From NCBI GenBank assembly GCA_944474755.1, contig OX104113.1, positions 62,764,074 through 62,828,073 of the forward strand: a DNA stretch of 64,000 nt, in the 5' to 3' direction. Below, in pieces: positions 62,916-64,000 of the stretch. The position numbers and the translations under genes were made by a program. This DNA comes from Limnoperna fortunei (lineage: Eukaryota; Mollusca; Bivalvia; Mytilida; Modiolidae). The stretch's first letter is position 1. Each line of letters opens with the position of its first letter. The notes under the pieces are model-generated. The model had not been told where the DNA came from, made no database searches, and was given only the letters and a program-made list of their open reading frames with translations.

Positions 62916-62967
62916 CATTCTAAATTTACTAGTACTTTCATGCCTTCCGGCAATCTTCAGGTGAATG
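62916..62967 (-). ncRNA. Candidate degenerate hammerhead ribozyme of the Penelope-like element
   Basis: Minus strand: CTGAAGA (62954-62960, fits core CTGANGA), stem II TGCC/GGCA closed by GGAA, and GAAA (RC of 62936-62939). A two-pair stem III (AG/CT, loop TA) gives A at the cleavage position. Stem I AC/GT plus CATTC/GAATG is separated by a 7-nt bulge. The usual G-C pair next to the core is a U-U mismatch. It lies about 55 nt downstream of the element stop codon, on the same strand. HHRs in Penelope-like terminal repeats are established; activity of this copy is uncertain. Confidence 0.5.
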
Positions 62968-63020
62968 AATATCGTTAATAATGTTTATAACGTTACTAAC
63001 GGTAACGTTTATATATGACG

Positions 63021-64000
63021 TTACAAATAGGTATAAGGTATAAATATTTTAAAAAGACCCCCACTGCACGTATCTAAATGTTGACTAAATAAGTGGTATT
63101 TTTCGATATTGGGGGTTTCTTTTTTGTTGACGATGGACTGTCATCCGTTGCTTTAGCGCATTACTCGTTTGACCAATGTGTGACTTGTTACAATTAGTAC
63201 ACTGAATACAATAAATTAAATTTTCACTGTTACAGTTCATATCTGCGTTAGTGTAAATTTTTCTTCCATCGTCTAATGTTATTTCACTTCCCGTGTGAAT
63301 GTACGCACGAGTTCCGCATCTTTTGTCTCCGCATTTTCGTACTTCAAATGTCCGTGGTGAATTAGAATTAAATTGTGCTTTAGTTAATAAACGTTTTAAG
63401 TTTTGAGGTTGTCTTTTACTCTGGAGTAAAGTTCTATCGGTTATAAAGTTTTTAAGCTTATAATATTACTTTGTGCAACTATCGGAATGTTATGTTTAGC
63501 TACATTGAATATATTTGTGTTGCACGGATTATGAGTAACCACAAAAGGAATTAAGCTGTTGTCTGTCGGTTGGACATTTTTAGCAGCACGAAGTTCGGCG
63601 ATCGGGATCTGTGTGGATTTTTCAATGGCGTTGTTTATAAGAGTTAATGGGTATCCTTGTTTCAACAGAAACGTCTTTAATTCTTCAATTCGCATTTTTC
63701 GTAAATCCGGTTTTTCTATAACTGTGCATAATTTTCGTGCTAAACAATATGGAATATTCCGTTTCGTATGTGACGGATGACAGGATTTAAAATTTAAATA
63801 TTGATGAGTGTCCGTATCTTTGTAGTAAATGTCGGTTATAATTTCTCCATTAATATTTTTCTCCACTAAGATATCCAGAAATGGTATTTGTTGATTGTTT
63901 ATTTCCGATGTAAAATTAATGGCTGGGTGCAAGTTATTTAGAATTCCACTAAATGTTTTCAAATTTTGGTCCGTTTTTGTCCAGATTATAAAACAATCAT
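63021..64000 (-). pseudogene. Penelope-like element: RT C-terminus and GIY-YIG endonuclease (partial, frameshifted)
   Basis: Minus strand. At the window edge the frame reads a partial Asp codon, then DCFIIWTKTDQNLKTF, so the RT catalytic box sits exactly at position 64000. INNQQIPFLDILV, YYKDTDTHQYLNFKSCHPSH and KRNIPYCLARKLCTV follow, typical of Penelope RT. A frameshift near 63450 leads to the linker (RQPQNLKRLLTKAQF, Cys-rich KCGDKRCG) and the endonuclease (NLIYCIQCTNC, SHIGQTSNALKQRMTVHR). In the second half of the signature Tyr is replaced by His (HIG instead of YIG). A second shift near 63090 restores QHLDTCSGGLFKIF, ending at TAA 63021-63023. The combined protein would reverse transcribe at a nick it makes. 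The two shifts suggest a dead copy. Confidence 0.88.

Overview
The window is eukaryotic, non-genic DNA, most likely from a bivalve mollusc and possibly a mussel. It is AT-rich and has no open host gene. It holds a tRNA-derived SINE family, a decayed Ty3/Gypsy element, a LINE, a Penelope-like element and a hammerhead-ribozyme (HHR) repeat of the kind common in molluscs. The taxonomic call is inference from this repeat content; no host gene or rRNA confirms it. I see no RNA gene apart from the ribozymes, no CRISPR array and no bacterial-type operon.

Layout. 1-2488: non-coding, with a foldback MITE (1715-1932) and a strong hairpin (2026-2068). 2489-9407: an old Ty3/Gypsy LTR retrotransposon on the plus strand. 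Its LTRs differ by roughly a tenth. It keeps gag, reverse transcriptase (RT) and integrase remnants plus an extra C2H2-containing ORF after integrase, and each end carries a SINE insertion with a clear target-site duplication (TSD). 9416-10811: a tandem array of a ~548-bp unit carrying type I HHRs on the minus strand, that is, a retrozyme-like element inserted into the 3' LTR. 10812-13526: non-coding, with nested, worn SINEs.

13527-56808: the dominant feature, 43.3 kb of head-to-tail 1298-bp units (33 complete copies plus a 447-bp partial copy). The copies are almost identical; about a dozen variant positions were seen in the whole array. No gene, tRNA, 5S, snRNA or histone sequence was recognised in the unit. 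The 64-codon minus-strand ORF in nearly every unit is best read as a chance ORF kept by homogenisation.

56850-58347: a LINE remnant whose 5' part is inverted relative to its 3' part (twin-priming pattern), starting about 40 bp from the satellite edge. 58348-62915: non-coding, with a non-autonomous hAT-like element, a headless SINE, and a large nested foldback. 62916-64000: the 3' half of a Penelope-like element on the minus strand (end of RT, then GIY-YIG endonuclease), followed by a degenerate HHR-like motif. The window ends inside its RT, next to the catalytic aspartates.

The elements do not form a pathway, but two links stand out. Self-cleaving RNA motifs occur in both the retrozyme array and probably the Penelope-like element, and both are next to (TA)n tracts. 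The satellite is far more uniform than the old, broken elements on either side, so it was amplified or homogenised much more recently than they inserted.
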